DNA of 6,344 nucleotides from an uncultured Sphingomonadales bacterium (GCA_903828025.1 CAIKKO010000239.1:1-6344), one strand, 5' to 3'; shown: positions 1 through 6,254, counted from the first letter of the stretch. Made by a program: numbers and translations. The notes: generated by a model not told the origin, from the sequence alone.

Positions 1-680
1 ATCGTGTAGTCCTTCTTCAGGACGTAGATCAATTCTTCGATGCGCTGCGTGGCGATCGGGTCGAGCGCCGATGCCGGCTCATCCATCAGCAGCACTTCGG
101 GACACACGGCCAGCGCGCGGGCGATGCAGAGCCGCTGCTGCTGGCCGCCCGAGAGCGACAGGCCGGAGCTGTCGAGGCGATCCTTCACCTCATCCCAAAG
201 CGCCGCATTGCGCAGCGCCTTCTCGACCTCTTCGGCCAAGCGCACGCGCGCATTGAGGCCGCGCACGCGCAGACCATAGGCCACGTTCTCGAAGATCGAC
301 TTCGGGAACGGGTTGGGCTTCTGGAACACCATCCCGACGCGCGCGCGCAGTTGCACCACGTCCATCGTCGAACGGTAGATGTCCACGCCGTCGAGCAGGA
401 TTTCGCCTTCGACGCGCGCGCCCGAAATCGTGTCGTTCATGCGGTTGAGGCTGCGCAGGAACGTCGATTTGCCGCAGCCCGACGGCCCGATGAACGCGGT
501 CACGTAGCTCTTGGGGATCTCGATCGAGACGTTGTCGATCGCGCGCTTCTGGCCATAGAAGACCGAAACGTCGCGCGCGCTGATCTTGGACGGGCCGACC
601 GGATCCGGGAACGCGGATGCTGCCGTATCTGTTGCCGTTTCGGACGCAGAACCTGTGGCTGCCGGGACTTGAGCGTTCAT
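1..680 (-). CDS. pstB: PstB, phosphate ABC transporter ATP-binding protein (3' end cut off by window)
   Basis: This is the cytoplasmic ATPase of the PstSCAB high-affinity phosphate importer. Reading from the ATG at 680-678 gives 226 complete codons with no stop before the window edge. The order of ABC motifs is complete as far as the sequence goes: Walker A GPSGCGKST at about residues 65-73, Q-loop VFQKPNPFP at about 118-126, signature LSGGQQQR at about 176-183, Walker B VLLMDEP at about 196-202, and D-loop SALDP at about 204-208. The switch histidine lies beyond the window. KPNPFP and the MNDTISGARVEGEI stretch after Walker A are typical of PstB rather than other ABC ATPases. An Ala/Thr/Ser-rich N-terminal extension of about 30 residues precedes the domain. 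The Walker B/D-loop segment reads DEPASALDP, whereas PstB proteins I know usually have DEPCSALDP. The start is preceded by GGTGG within the pstA end, and only one base separates the pstA stop from this ATG, so translational coupling is likely. Confidence 0.96.
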   Translation of the reverse strand, partial: MNAQVPAATGSASETATDTAASAFPDPVGPSKISARDVSVFYGQKRAIDNVSIEIPKSYVTAFIGPSGCGKSTFLRSLNRMNDTISGARVEGEILLDGVDIYRSTMDVVQLRARVGMVFQKPNPFPKSIFENVAYGLRVRGLNARVRLAEEVEKALRNAALWDEVKDRLDSSGLSLSGGQQQRLCIARALAVCPEVLLMDEPASALDPIATQRIEELIYVLKKDYT

Positions 681-681
681 G

Positions 682-1962
682 TTACCACCGTTTTTCGAAG
701 CGGTTGCGCAGATAGATCGCAATGCCGTTCATCAGGAGCAGGAAGATCAGCAGCACGACAATCGCCGCGCTGGTGCGTTCGATGAAACCGCGGTCGATTT
801 CGTCGGACCACAGGAAGATCTGCACCGGCAGCACGGTCGAGGGCGAAGTGAAATCGCTCGGCGCGCTGGCGACGAAGGCGCGCATGCCGATCATCAGCAG
901 CGGCGCGGTTTCCCCCAGCGCGCGGGCCATGCCGATGATCGTGCCGGTCAGAATGCCGGGGAGGGCGAGCGGGAGGACATGGTGGAACACCACTTGCACC
1001 GGGCTCGCGCCCATCGCCAGCGCGGCATCGCGGATCGAGGGCGGCACCGCCTTGATCGCGTTGCGCCCGGAAATGACGATCACCGGCATCGTCATCAGCG
1101 CCAGCGTCATGCCGCCGATCAGCGGCGCGGAGCGCAGATTGGGAAACAGCGCGAGGAACACCGCAAGGCCCAGCAGGCCGAAGATGATCGAGGGGACCGC
1201 CGCGAGGTTGTTGATCGAGATCTCGATCAGGTCGGTCCAGCGGTTCCGCCCGGCGTATTCCTCCAGATAGAGCGCCGAGAGCACGCCCACCGGGAAGGCC
1301 AGCAGCAGGGTGACCAGCATGGTCATCATCGACCCCTTGAGTGCGCCCCAGATGCCCACGCCTTGCGGGCTGGTGGCATCGGCGCGCACGAGGAAGCCAG
1401 TGTCGAACGCGCGGACCAACTGGCCATCATGGATGAGCTTGTGGGCGGTGGCCTGAAGCGCGGGTTCGCCGCCGCCGCGCACGGCATTGGCCAGATCATC
1501 GCTGGCGGGCAGCGAGACGGCGAGTTCGGCACTGTTCAGCAGCGCGGGATTGGCAATGATCCGGGCGCCCACTTCGCGCCAGGCCCCGTCCGCCAGCAGA
1601 TCGACACCGCCGGGCCCGAAGGCTTTGTTGGCGGCGGTTTCGACCGTAGCGGGCAAGCCGGCGGATTCGAGCCCGCCCAAGGGATCGGGCTGAGTGAGGC
1701 GGTCAGGATCGAGCAGCAGAACGCCGTGGATCGGCACCGTGAGCTTGAGTTCGCTGCGATGGAACCCGGCCCAGCCGTTCGCGGCCATCGAGATGAGCAG
1801 CAGCACCAGCACCAGCGCCGAAAAGCTCACTGCGCCAAGGCCCAGCCAGTAGAACACGGCGTCGCTCCGGTAGCGGCGCGCAAGGCCCGCCTGCATGCGC
1901 GCCTGCCGGACGGCACGCAGCGCTTCGAGCGCGTCAGGATCTTTGGGGGCTGGCATGGTCAT
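682..1962 (-). CDS. pstA: PstA, phosphate ABC transporter permease (long alphaproteobacterial form)
   Basis: This is one of the two inner-membrane permease subunits of the phosphate importer, 426 aa from the ATG at 1962. An upstream in-frame start (2061) would overlap the pstC end by about 90 bases and add a low-complexity Ser/Arg stretch. I therefore prefer 1962, which lies 7 nt after the pstC stop and begins MTMPAPKDPD; an ATG two codons later is also possible. A first membrane helix spans about 37-60. It is followed by a periplasmic domain of about 145 residues, which fits the DUF3333-type N-terminal region known from alphaproteobacterial PstA; E. coli PstA (about 296 aa) lacks it. The permease core follows, with helices at about 207-232, 253-275, 280-299, 335-357 and 398-417. 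The PstA-like LYLEEYAG is at about 231-238 and AAVPSIIFGLLGL at about 254-266. The EAA-type coupling loop DAALAMGASPVQVVF at about 312-326, ending LPLALPG, should contact PstB. The Shine-Dalgarno is weak, so coupling to pstC is probable. Confidence 0.95.
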   Translation of the reverse strand: MTMPAPKDPDALEALRAVRQARMQAGLARRYRSDAVFYWLGLGAVSFSALVLVLLLISMAANGWAGFHRSELKLTVPIHGVLLLDPDRLTQPDPLGGLESAGLPATVETAANKAFGPGGVDLLADGAWREVGARIIANPALLNSAELAVSLPASDDLANAVRGGGEPALQATAHKLIHDGQLVRAFDTGFLVRADATSPQGVGIWGALKGSMMTMLVTLLLAFPVGVLSALYLEEYAGRNRWTDLIEISINNLAAVPSIIFGLLGLAVFLALFPNLRSAPLIGGMTLALMTMPVIVISGRNAIKAVPPSIRDAALAMGASPVQVVFHHVLPLALPGILTGTIIGMARALGETAPLLMIGMRAFVASAPSDFTSPSTVLPVQIFLWSDEIDRGFIERTSAAIVVLLIFLLLMNGIAIYLRNRFEKRW

Positions 1963-1969
1963 GGCGGGC

Positions 1970-3352
1970 TTACTCGTAGGCTTCGCGGTAGCGCTTGACC
2001 ACGCGCAGCGCGATGAAGTTGAGCGTGAGCGTGACAAGGAACAGCACCATGCCCAGCGCAAACGCCGAAAGCGTGGCGGGGTGGTCGAAGCTGCCTTCGC
2101 CGGTGAGCATGGCGACGATCTGGAACGTCACCGTGGTCATCGACTGGAACGGGTTGGCGGTCAGGTTCGCGGCGGCGCCGGCCGCCATGACCACGATCAT
2201 CGTCTCGCCAATCGCGCGGCTGATCGCCAGCATGATGCCCGCGACAATGCCGGGGAGCGCGGCGGGCACCAGCACTTTGCGGATCGTTTCGGCGCGGGTG
2301 GCCCCCATCGCGAGGCTGCCGTCGCGCATCGCCTGCGGCACGGCGGCAATGCTGTCGTCGGCCATCGAGGAGACGAAGGGAATGATCATCACGCCCATGA
2401 CGAGGCCCGCTGCCATCGCGCTTTCGGTCGAGGCGTTGGCAATGCCGATGGCTTGCGCGAAATCGCGCACCGCCGGTGCCACGGTGAGCGCCGCGAAGTA
2501 GCCGTAGACCACGGTCGGCACGCCCGCGAGAATTTCGAGCAGCGGCTTGATGATCTTGCGCACCGTGGCGTCGGCATATTGGGTGAGGTAGATCGCGCTC
2601 ATCAGCCCGAGCGGGATCGCCACGGCCATGGCGATGATCGCGCCGATATAGAGCGTGCCCCAGAACAGCGGGATCGCGCCGAACACCGAGCTGTCGGCCG
2701 CGCCGGTCTTCATCGGATCGGGCGCCCAGTGGGTGCCGAACAGGAAATCAATCGGCGAGACCATGCCGAAGAAGCGGATCGTCTCGAACAGCAGGCTCAC
2801 GACAATGCCGACAGTGGTGAGGATCGCCACCAGCGAGGCGAGCAGCAGCAGCGCCATCACCGCGCGCTCGACGCGGTTGCGGGCGGTGAAATCGGGCCGC
2901 AGCCGCAGGAACGAGAACGCGCCCCCGGCAAAGGCGATGACCAGCGTGATCGTCAGCCCCAGCGTATCATAGAGCGTGAGCGCAGTGCGGTAGGGGGCGA
3001 CCAGCCCTTCGGCTTCGCTGTTGAACACCGCGCGCGCCGCGCCCGTGGCAACCGCCCGGGCTTCGGCCATCATCGCCTCACGCTCAAACCCGAAGCCGGG
3101 CAGCGCCGCGGCGGCCGGATCGGCCAGCACGTGCTGGAGCACCAGCGCGGGGCTGATCGCATCCCACAGCAGCGCGAAGCTGACCGAGGGCACGACGATC
3201 CACATCGCGACGTACCAGGCATGGAAATTCGGCAGCGAATTGATCCGCCCGCCGGGCGCGGCAAGGCGGAAGGCCCAGGCCCGCGACCGTCCCGCCAGCC
3301 AGCCGACCAGACCCAGCCCGAAGGCCAGAAGAAACAAAATCGCTGGCGACAT
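1970..3352 (-). CDS. pstC: PstC, phosphate ABC transporter permease (long form)
   Basis: This is the second permease subunit of the phosphate importer, 460 aa, pairing with PstA in the inner membrane. Helices can be seen at about 3-20, 46-66, 132-150, 165-190, 231-255, 276-292, 312-330, 366-388 and 429-450. The stretch between the second and third helices (about 67-130) is a hydrophilic region with a large Ala/Glu content, matching the extra N-terminal domain (DUF3708-like) of alphaproteobacterial PstC; E. coli PstC is only about 319 aa. Core signatures are WGTLYIGAI at about 231-239, LEILAGVPTVVYGYFA at about 272-287, and the EAA-type loop DGSLAMGATRAETIRKVLVP at about 344-363, followed by ALPGI. 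The start ATG has AGGGG about 15 nt upstream, a poor distance, so initiation may partly depend on pstS translation. The gap from pstS is 46 nt. It contains two imperfect GGTAAA(A)GT-GGG copies but no clear terminator hairpin. The gene ends with TAA at 1972-1970. Confidence 0.95.
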   Translation of the reverse strand: MSPAILFLLAFGLGLVGWLAGRSRAWAFRLAAPGGRINSLPNFHAWYVAMWIVVPSVSFALLWDAISPALVLQHVLADPAAAALPGFGFEREAMMAEARAVATGAARAVFNSEAEGLVAPYRTALTLYDTLGLTITLVIAFAGGAFSFLRLRPDFTARNRVERAVMALLLLASLVAILTTVGIVVSLLFETIRFFGMVSPIDFLFGTHWAPDPMKTGAADSSVFGAIPLFWGTLYIGAIIAMAVAIPLGLMSAIYLTQYADATVRKIIKPLLEILAGVPTVVYGYFAALTVAPAVRDFAQAIGIANASTESAMAAGLVMGVMIIPFVSSMADDSIAAVPQAMRDGSLAMGATRAETIRKVLVPAALPGIVAGIMLAISRAIGETMIVVMAAGAAANLTANPFQSMTTVTFQIVAMLTGEGSFDHPATLSAFALGMVLFLVTLTLNFIALRVVKRYREAYE

Positions 3353-3398
3353 GGCCCGAACCCAACCCCTACTTTACCCAGCCCACTTTTACCGGATG

Positions 3399-4445
3399 CT
3401 ACTTCAGCTGCGCGCCATCGAGCACGGGCAGTTCGGACGCCGCCTTGGCGCTGGCGGCCAGCACGGCATCAGGCGCAACCACCATCCCGGCCTTGGCGAG
3501 GACGCCGCCCTTGCTCCACAGCTTGCTCCACTCGGTCACATAGGCCTGCAGGCCCGGGATGGCCTTGAGGTGGGCCTTCTTGACATAGATGTAGAGCGGA
3601 CGAGCACCCGGATAGGTGAAGTCCGAAATCGTCTCGTACGTCGGCGTCACGCCGCTCATTGTCAGGCCCTTGAGCTTGTCCGAGTTCTGTTCGAGATAGG
3701 AATAGCCGAAAATGCCCAGGGCCTTCGTGTTGGCCTCGATCTTCTGGACGATCAGGTTGTCGTTCTCACCCGCATCGACATAAGCGCCATCTTCGCGCAC
3801 TTCGCCGCACACGGCGTCATGCTTGTCCTTGTCGGTGTCCTTGAGCGCCTTCATCGCCGGATCGGTTTCGCAGCCCTTGACGAGGATCAGTTCCTTGAAG
3901 GCATCGCGCGTGCCCGAGGTGGAGGGCGGACCATACACGAGGATCGCCTCATCCGGGTATGCCGGGTTGACATCCTTCCAGGTCTTGGCGGTGTTGGGCT
4001 TGCCGAACGGCGCCTTGGCCAGCGCCTTGTAGACATCGAGCGGGGTCAGCGCGATGCCGGGGCCGCCCTTGGCTTCGGCAAAGGCCACGCCGTCGAGGCC
4101 GACCTGGATCTCCGTGATCTCCTTGACGCCGTTCTTCTGGCAATCATCGAATTCAGACTTCTTCATCCGGCGCGAGGCGTCTTCGATATCGGGGTGCTGC
4201 GGGCCAACGCCGCCGCAGAACAGCTTCATGCCCGCGCCCGTCCCGGTCGATTCGATGATCGGTGCCTTGATCGTGGCATCGGACTTGGCCAGCGATTCCG
4301 CGACAGCCTTGGCGAAGGGGTAGACGGTGGAGGAGCCGACCGCGCGGACCTGATCGCGGCTTGCGCCCTGCTGCCCGCCGCATGAGGCAAGCGCAAGCGC
4401 AGCAAGAGCTACGGCGGAAACGGCAATGGTACGATTCGCGAGCAT
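3399..4445 (-). CDS. pstS: PstS, periplasmic phosphate-binding protein, possibly a lipoprotein
   Basis: This is the substrate-binding protein that captures inorganic phosphate and delivers it to PstC/PstA. The ATG at 4445 is preferred because GAGGAA lies 9 nt upstream; a TTG ten codons earlier has no such support. The product is 348 aa. It starts with a short basic n-region (MLANR), a hydrophobic Ala/Leu core, and LASC at residues 19-22. That looks like a lipobox with Cys22 as the modified residue, although type I cleavage cannot be excluded. PstS hallmarks are AVGSSTVYPFAK at about 35-46, a phosphate-binding loop ESTGTGAGMKLFCGG at about 65-79, and STSGTRDAFKE at about 175-185. The mature part has four more cysteines (77, 102, 192, 213), spaced as two plausible disulfides. 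The C-terminal half contains GIFGYSYLEQN at about 244-254 and PLYIYVKKAHL at about 283-293, both usual in this family. It is the first gene behind the Pho box, consistent with strong induction under phosphate starvation. Confidence 0.95.
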   Translation of the reverse strand: MLANRTIAVSAVALAALALASCGGQQGASRDQVRAVGSSTVYPFAKAVAESLAKSDATIKAPIIESTGTGAGMKLFCGGVGPQHPDIEDASRRMKKSEFDDCQKNGVKEITEIQVGLDGVAFAEAKGGPGIALTPLDVYKALAKAPFGKPNTAKTWKDVNPAYPDEAILVYGPPSTSGTRDAFKELILVKGCETDPAMKALKDTDKDKHDAVCGEVREDGAYVDAGENDNLIVQKIEANTKALGIFGYSYLEQNSDKLKGLTMSGVTPTYETISDFTYPGARPLYIYVKKAHLKAIPGLQAYVTEWSKLWSKGGVLAKAGMVVAPDAVLAASAKAASELPVLDGAQLK

Positions 4446-4452
4446 CGGGTAA

Positions 4453-4458
4453 TTCCTC
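4453..4458 (-). promoter_or_regulatory. Shine-Dalgarno site deciding the pstS start
   Basis: The minus strand reads GAGGAATTACCCG directly before ATG at 4445. GAGG sits 9 nt from the start codon, a good distance. The alternative TTG at 4475 lacks a comparable motif, and the lipoprotein signal follows this ATG directly. Confidence 0.75.
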
Positions 4459-4495
4459 AACGTCCTGTTGACCAACGGGGCAATGCGACCACGGA

Positions 4496-4513
4496 ATGAC
4501 AGGCCTATGACAG
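4496..4513 (-). promoter_or_regulatory. Pho box (PhoB-binding site) for pstSCAB
   Basis: The minus strand reads CTGTCATAGGCCTGTCAT. These are two identical heptamers with a 4-nt spacer and 11-bp period, which is the known PhoB recognition pattern and matches the E. coli consensus in both halves. The box overlaps the phoR stop codon: the first heptamer supplies the last codons of phoR and the TAG falls across the end of that heptamer and the start of the spacer. It ends 50 nt before the pstS ATG. A third unit 11 bp downstream would be TGGTCGC, matching only the central GTC. PhoB-dependent promoters have a -10 element roughly 10 bp after the box and no good -35. The candidate here, CATTGC (4480-4485), is poor, so the exact transcription start is not resolved. 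Confidence 0.9.
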
Positions 4514-5689
4514 TTCTTTAGCCGGTGTAACAGCCAGCGCGAAGCGCACGGTTACGGTCGTGCCCTCACCGAGGCGGCTCGAAATGTCGAGATTGCCCCG
4601 GTGTCTTTCAACGATGTGTTTGACAATGGCAAGGCCAAGCCCGGTTCCGCCCGCCGCGCGGCTGCGGCCGGGGTCGGTGCGATAGAAGCGCCGGGTGAGA
4701 TAGGGGATATGATCGGCGTGGATGCCCTCGCCGCGATCGGTTACCGATAGCACGGCTTCGGTGCCGGTGTTGACGACATCGACCCGCACGGGTTCCTTGG
4801 GATCGCCATATTTCAAGGCGTTGTCGATCAGGTTGCGCACGACCTGATCGAGCTGCTGGCGATCGCCGATGACCACGGCATCAGTAGCGTTCACCAGGAT
4901 GCGGTTTTCGCCGTACGTCGCGCCGACTTCGCCGCCGATGCTGGCGGCCAGCTGGCTGAGGTCGATCCGCTCGCGCGGCAGCTCGTGCTTTTCCGCCTCG
5001 ATCCGCGAAAGCGACATCAGATCTTCGACCAGGCTTTGCAGGCGCTTTGATTCGCGCAGCACGGTGTTGTGAAAGCGCGCAGCGGTGACCGCATCGACTT
5101 TGGCATCAGGATCGGCCAGCGTCTCGATATAGCCGATGATCGACGCCAGCGGCGTGCGCAGTTCGTGGCTGGCGTTGGCGACGAAATCGGTGTGCGACCG
5201 GCTGATATCGGCCTCGACCGTGCGGTTGACCAGCTCGATCAGCGAAAAGCGCTGGTCGATGCTGACGCGGCTGACATGCCAGATGCTGCGCGATCCGGTG
5301 AGGCCGCGCACCACCGCGCTGCCCTGCGGCATATCGAGCAAGGTGATCGCTTCGGGATGGCGCAGCGCCACGCGCGCGTCCTGCCCGATGATATGCGGGC
5401 CCAGCGCCTCACGCGCGGCGGCGTTGGCGGCGGCAATGCGCTGGCCATCGAGCATCAGCACTGGCACGCTGAACGGTTCGACCAGCTCGACCATCGCCTG
5501 CCGCGAGACCGAGCCTTCGTCGGGAACGCGGATTTCCACGGTGGGTTCGGGGCTGGAAAGCCACAGCGTGCCCAGCCACAGGATCAGCACCGCAAGCGCC
5601 AGCGCGGCGTAGACGCCCATCAGGATCATCGCGGCGCATGTGCCGACCGCCACGGCGATGCCAGGCCAGGGCAGGGACCAACCCTTCAT
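4505..5689 (-). CDS. phoR: PhoR, phosphate regulon sensor histidine kinase
   Basis: This is the membrane sensor kinase/phosphatase that controls the response regulator PhoB; 394 aa from the ATG at 5689. Two closely spaced hydrophobic helices (about 8-25 and 26-45) anchor it with almost no periplasmic loop, as is usual for PhoR. A divergent PAS-like region covers about 70-158. The dimerisation/phosphoacceptor helix has DFVANASHELRTPLASIIGY at about 168-187, with His175 as the predicted phosphorylated residue. The ATPase domain follows: N-box QVVRNLIDNALKYG at about 282-295, G1 box DRGEGI at about 318-323, F-box RRFYRTD at about 333-339, and G2 box GGTGLGLAIVKHI at about 347-359. RTDPGRSRAAGGTGLGLAIVKH is characteristic of the PhoR family, and adjacency to pstS supports the call. 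The start is uncertain: the best Shine-Dalgarno (AAGG, 5706-5709) is 16 nt away and better placed for a 4-codon ORF overlapping this ATG. A TTG at 5758 would add 23 residues but has no ribosome-site support. Confidence 0.93.
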   Translation of the reverse strand: MKGWSLPWPGIAVAVGTCAAMILMGVYAALALAVLILWLGTLWLSSPEPTVEIRVPDEGSVSRQAMVELVEPFSVPVLMLDGQRIAAANAAAREALGPHIIGQDARVALRHPEAITLLDMPQGSAVVRGLTGSRSIWHVSRVSIDQRFSLIELVNRTVEADISRSHTDFVANASHELRTPLASIIGYIETLADPDAKVDAVTAARFHNTVLRESKRLQSLVEDLMSLSRIEAEKHELPRERIDLSQLAASIGGEVGATYGENRILVNATDAVVIGDRQQLDQVVRNLIDNALKYGDPKEPVRVDVVNTGTEAVLSVTDRGEGIHADHIPYLTRRFYRTDPGRSRAAGGTGLGLAIVKHIVERHRGNLDISSRLGEGTTVTVRFALAVTPAKELS

Positions 5690-5700
5690 GACAGTTTCAT
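5686..5700 (-). other. Four-codon upstream ORF overlapping the phoR start
   Basis: The minus strand contains ATG AAA CTG TCA TGA. Its stop codon overlaps the phoR start as ATGA. AAGG lies 5 nt before this first ATG, a good ribosome-site distance, whereas it is 16 nt from the phoR ATG. This arrangement would allow ribosomes to terminate and re-initiate at phoR, possibly at reduced efficiency. Whether it is translated cannot be told from sequence; it could be chance. Confidence 0.35.
5688..5694 (-). promoter_or_regulatory. Single CTGTCAT heptamer at the phoR start codon (possible Pho half-site)
   Basis: An exact CTGTCAT on the minus strand runs into the phoR ATG. The unit 11 bp upstream reads TGGAAAT and the one 11 bp downstream reads GGTTGGT. 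Neither is a convincing partner, so this is at best a half-site and may be chance. Confidence 0.25.
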
Positions 5701-5857
5701 TTCCACCTTGCTCGGGCCCGATTCGTGCGGCGCACAAACGGCCGGACGCCGCGTTCAAGGTGCCACATTACGGCAAAAGGCTGCGGTTTTGTGTCGTTTT
5801 CTGAAACAATTTCCGCAGGATGATGACAGGCCTGCGGGACGGCGCGCGCAACCGGCC
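5690..5857 (-). promoter_or_regulatory. Upstream region of phoR, with one CTGTCAT heptamer
   Basis: This 168-nt spacer between the small membrane protein gene and phoR is the likely place for a phoR promoter. An exact CTGTCAT lies at 5823-5829 (minus strand). The following 11-bp-spaced units read CTGCGGA and GTTTCAG, only partly like a Pho box. An A/T-richer stretch at about 5785-5815 stands out from the GC-rich surroundings and is where I would look for promoter elements. I see no consensus -35/-10 pair and no strong terminator hairpin with a T-run after the upstream gene, so read-through from it into phoR is possible. Confidence 0.4.
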
Positions 5858-6082
5858 TCAGCTGCCCGGCGCGAAGTAGAATTTCGCGGCGGTGGCCAGC
5901 AGCATGATCGACAGCATAAGGAACAAGACCGACATCAGGCCCCACGACACCAGGCTCACCCGGTCCAGATCCCGCCGCCGCCGATAGCTGCGATCACGCA
6001 GCCCCGCAAACAGCGCAATGGTCATCGCCAGCGCGCCGCCTCCGGCGAAGGCTGTGAAATTGCTGATCGAATCGAAATCCAT
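5858..6082 (-). CDS. Small two-helix inner-membrane protein of unknown function (74 aa)
   Basis: I do not recognise this protein. It is supported as a gene by a good Shine-Dalgarno (GAGG, 5 nt before the ATG at 6082), a coherent membrane-protein composition and its direction matching phoR. Two hydrophobic helices lie at about residues 8-27 and 43-66. They are separated by a strongly basic loop, RDRSYRRRRDLDR (about 29-41), which by the positive-inside rule should be cytoplasmic, placing both short ends (MDFDSISN and KFYFAPGS) in the periplasm. There is no signal peptide cleavage site and no catalytic motif. An 82-aa frame overlapping its 3' part (5697-5945) is a shadow with no membrane or domain character. 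The 168-nt gap to phoR leaves it open whether the two are co-transcribed. Its position next to a Pho operon suggests, but does not show, a role there. Confidence 0.7.
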   Translation of the reverse strand: MDFDSISNFTAFAGGGALAMTIALFAGLRDRSYRRRRDLDRVSLVSWGLMSVLFLMLSIMLLATAAKFYFAPGS

Positions 6083-6086
6083 CGGA

Positions 6087-6091
6087 TCCTC
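6087..6091 (-). promoter_or_regulatory. Shine-Dalgarno site of the 74-aa membrane protein gene
   Basis: The minus strand reads GAGGATCCG then ATG. GAGG is 5 nt from the start codon, which supports both the gene and its start. Confidence 0.6.
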
Positions 6092-6179
6092 GGGCTGTTC
6101 CGGACCATGGCGCCGGCGTCATCCTGTTCGGTCGCACAAGGCAGGGCGCAAGCCCAACGCGCGTTCCGGGCAATCGGTC

Positions 6180-6254
6180 TGGTGACCCCTACGGGAATCG
6201 AACCCGTGTTTCAGCCGTGAGAGGGCCGCGTCCTAACCGCTAGACGAAGGGGCC
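6180..6254 (-). tRNA. tRNA-Glu (anticodon CUC)
   Basis: The minus strand folds as a complete 75-nt tRNA. The acceptor stem GGCCCCT pairs with AGGGGTC through one G-U pair at position 2-71. The D arm region GTCTAGCGGTTAGGAC closely resembles bacterial tRNA-Glu. The anticodon stem CGGCC/GGCTG closes the loop CTCTCAC with anticodon CTC at 6221-6219. The T arm ACGGG-TTCGATT-CCCGT is canonical. Discriminator A73 is followed by a genome-encoded CCA (6182-6180). It decodes GAG codons as glutamate. The 97-nt spacer after it (6083-6179) holds a 4-bp GGGC/GCCC hairpin and a 10-bp AACGCGCGTT palindrome (6156-6165), but no convincing intrinsic terminator. Confidence 0.95.

Noticed and set aside
351..785. 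144-aa plus-strand frame opposite pstB
   Set aside because: Shadow of the pstB coding strand; the opposite strand has a full set of ABC ATPase motifs in order.
679..1998. 439-aa plus-strand open frame antisense to pstA
   Set aside because: Composition is rich in His, Arg, Gln and Asp with no domain, as expected from the opposite strand of a GC-rich membrane-protein gene; pstA on the minus strand is unambiguous.
3353..3398. Possible attenuator or terminator between pstS and pstC
   Set aside because: Only two imperfect GGTAAA-GT-GGG copies are present; no stem with a T-run was found, so a differential-expression element cannot be claimed.
1895..3568. 557-aa plus-strand open frame antisense to pstC
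   Set aside because: Same shadow character (runs of H, R, D, E, Q), no motif and no ribosome site noted; it crosses the pstA-pstC and pstC-pstS boundaries.
3021..4385. 454-aa plus-strand open frame antisense to pstC and pstS
   Set aside because: It spans two real minus-strand genes and has no recognisable protein features; explained by high GC and low stop frequency.
5787..5810. Possible plus-strand Pho box (GTGTCGT then CTGAAAC)
   Set aside because: The spacing is 3 rather than 4 nt, each half matches only 5 of 7 bases, and it points away from phoR.
5697..5945. 82-aa minus-strand frame overlapping the 74-aa membrane protein gene and the phoR leader
   Set aside because: It has no coherent hydrophobic or domain pattern, and the overlapping 74-aa frame has a clear ribosome site and two helices.
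6144..6165. Terminator after tRNA-Glu (GGGC/GCCC hairpin and AACGCGCGTT palindrome)
   Set aside because: The stems are only 4-5 bp and no T-rich tract follows on the minus strand.
5069..6220. 383-aa plus-strand open frame antisense to phoR and the 74-aa gene, ending inside the tRNA
   Set aside because: It runs through a tRNA gene; its C-terminal TPTGIEPVFQP is the usual false translation of the tRNA reverse strand.
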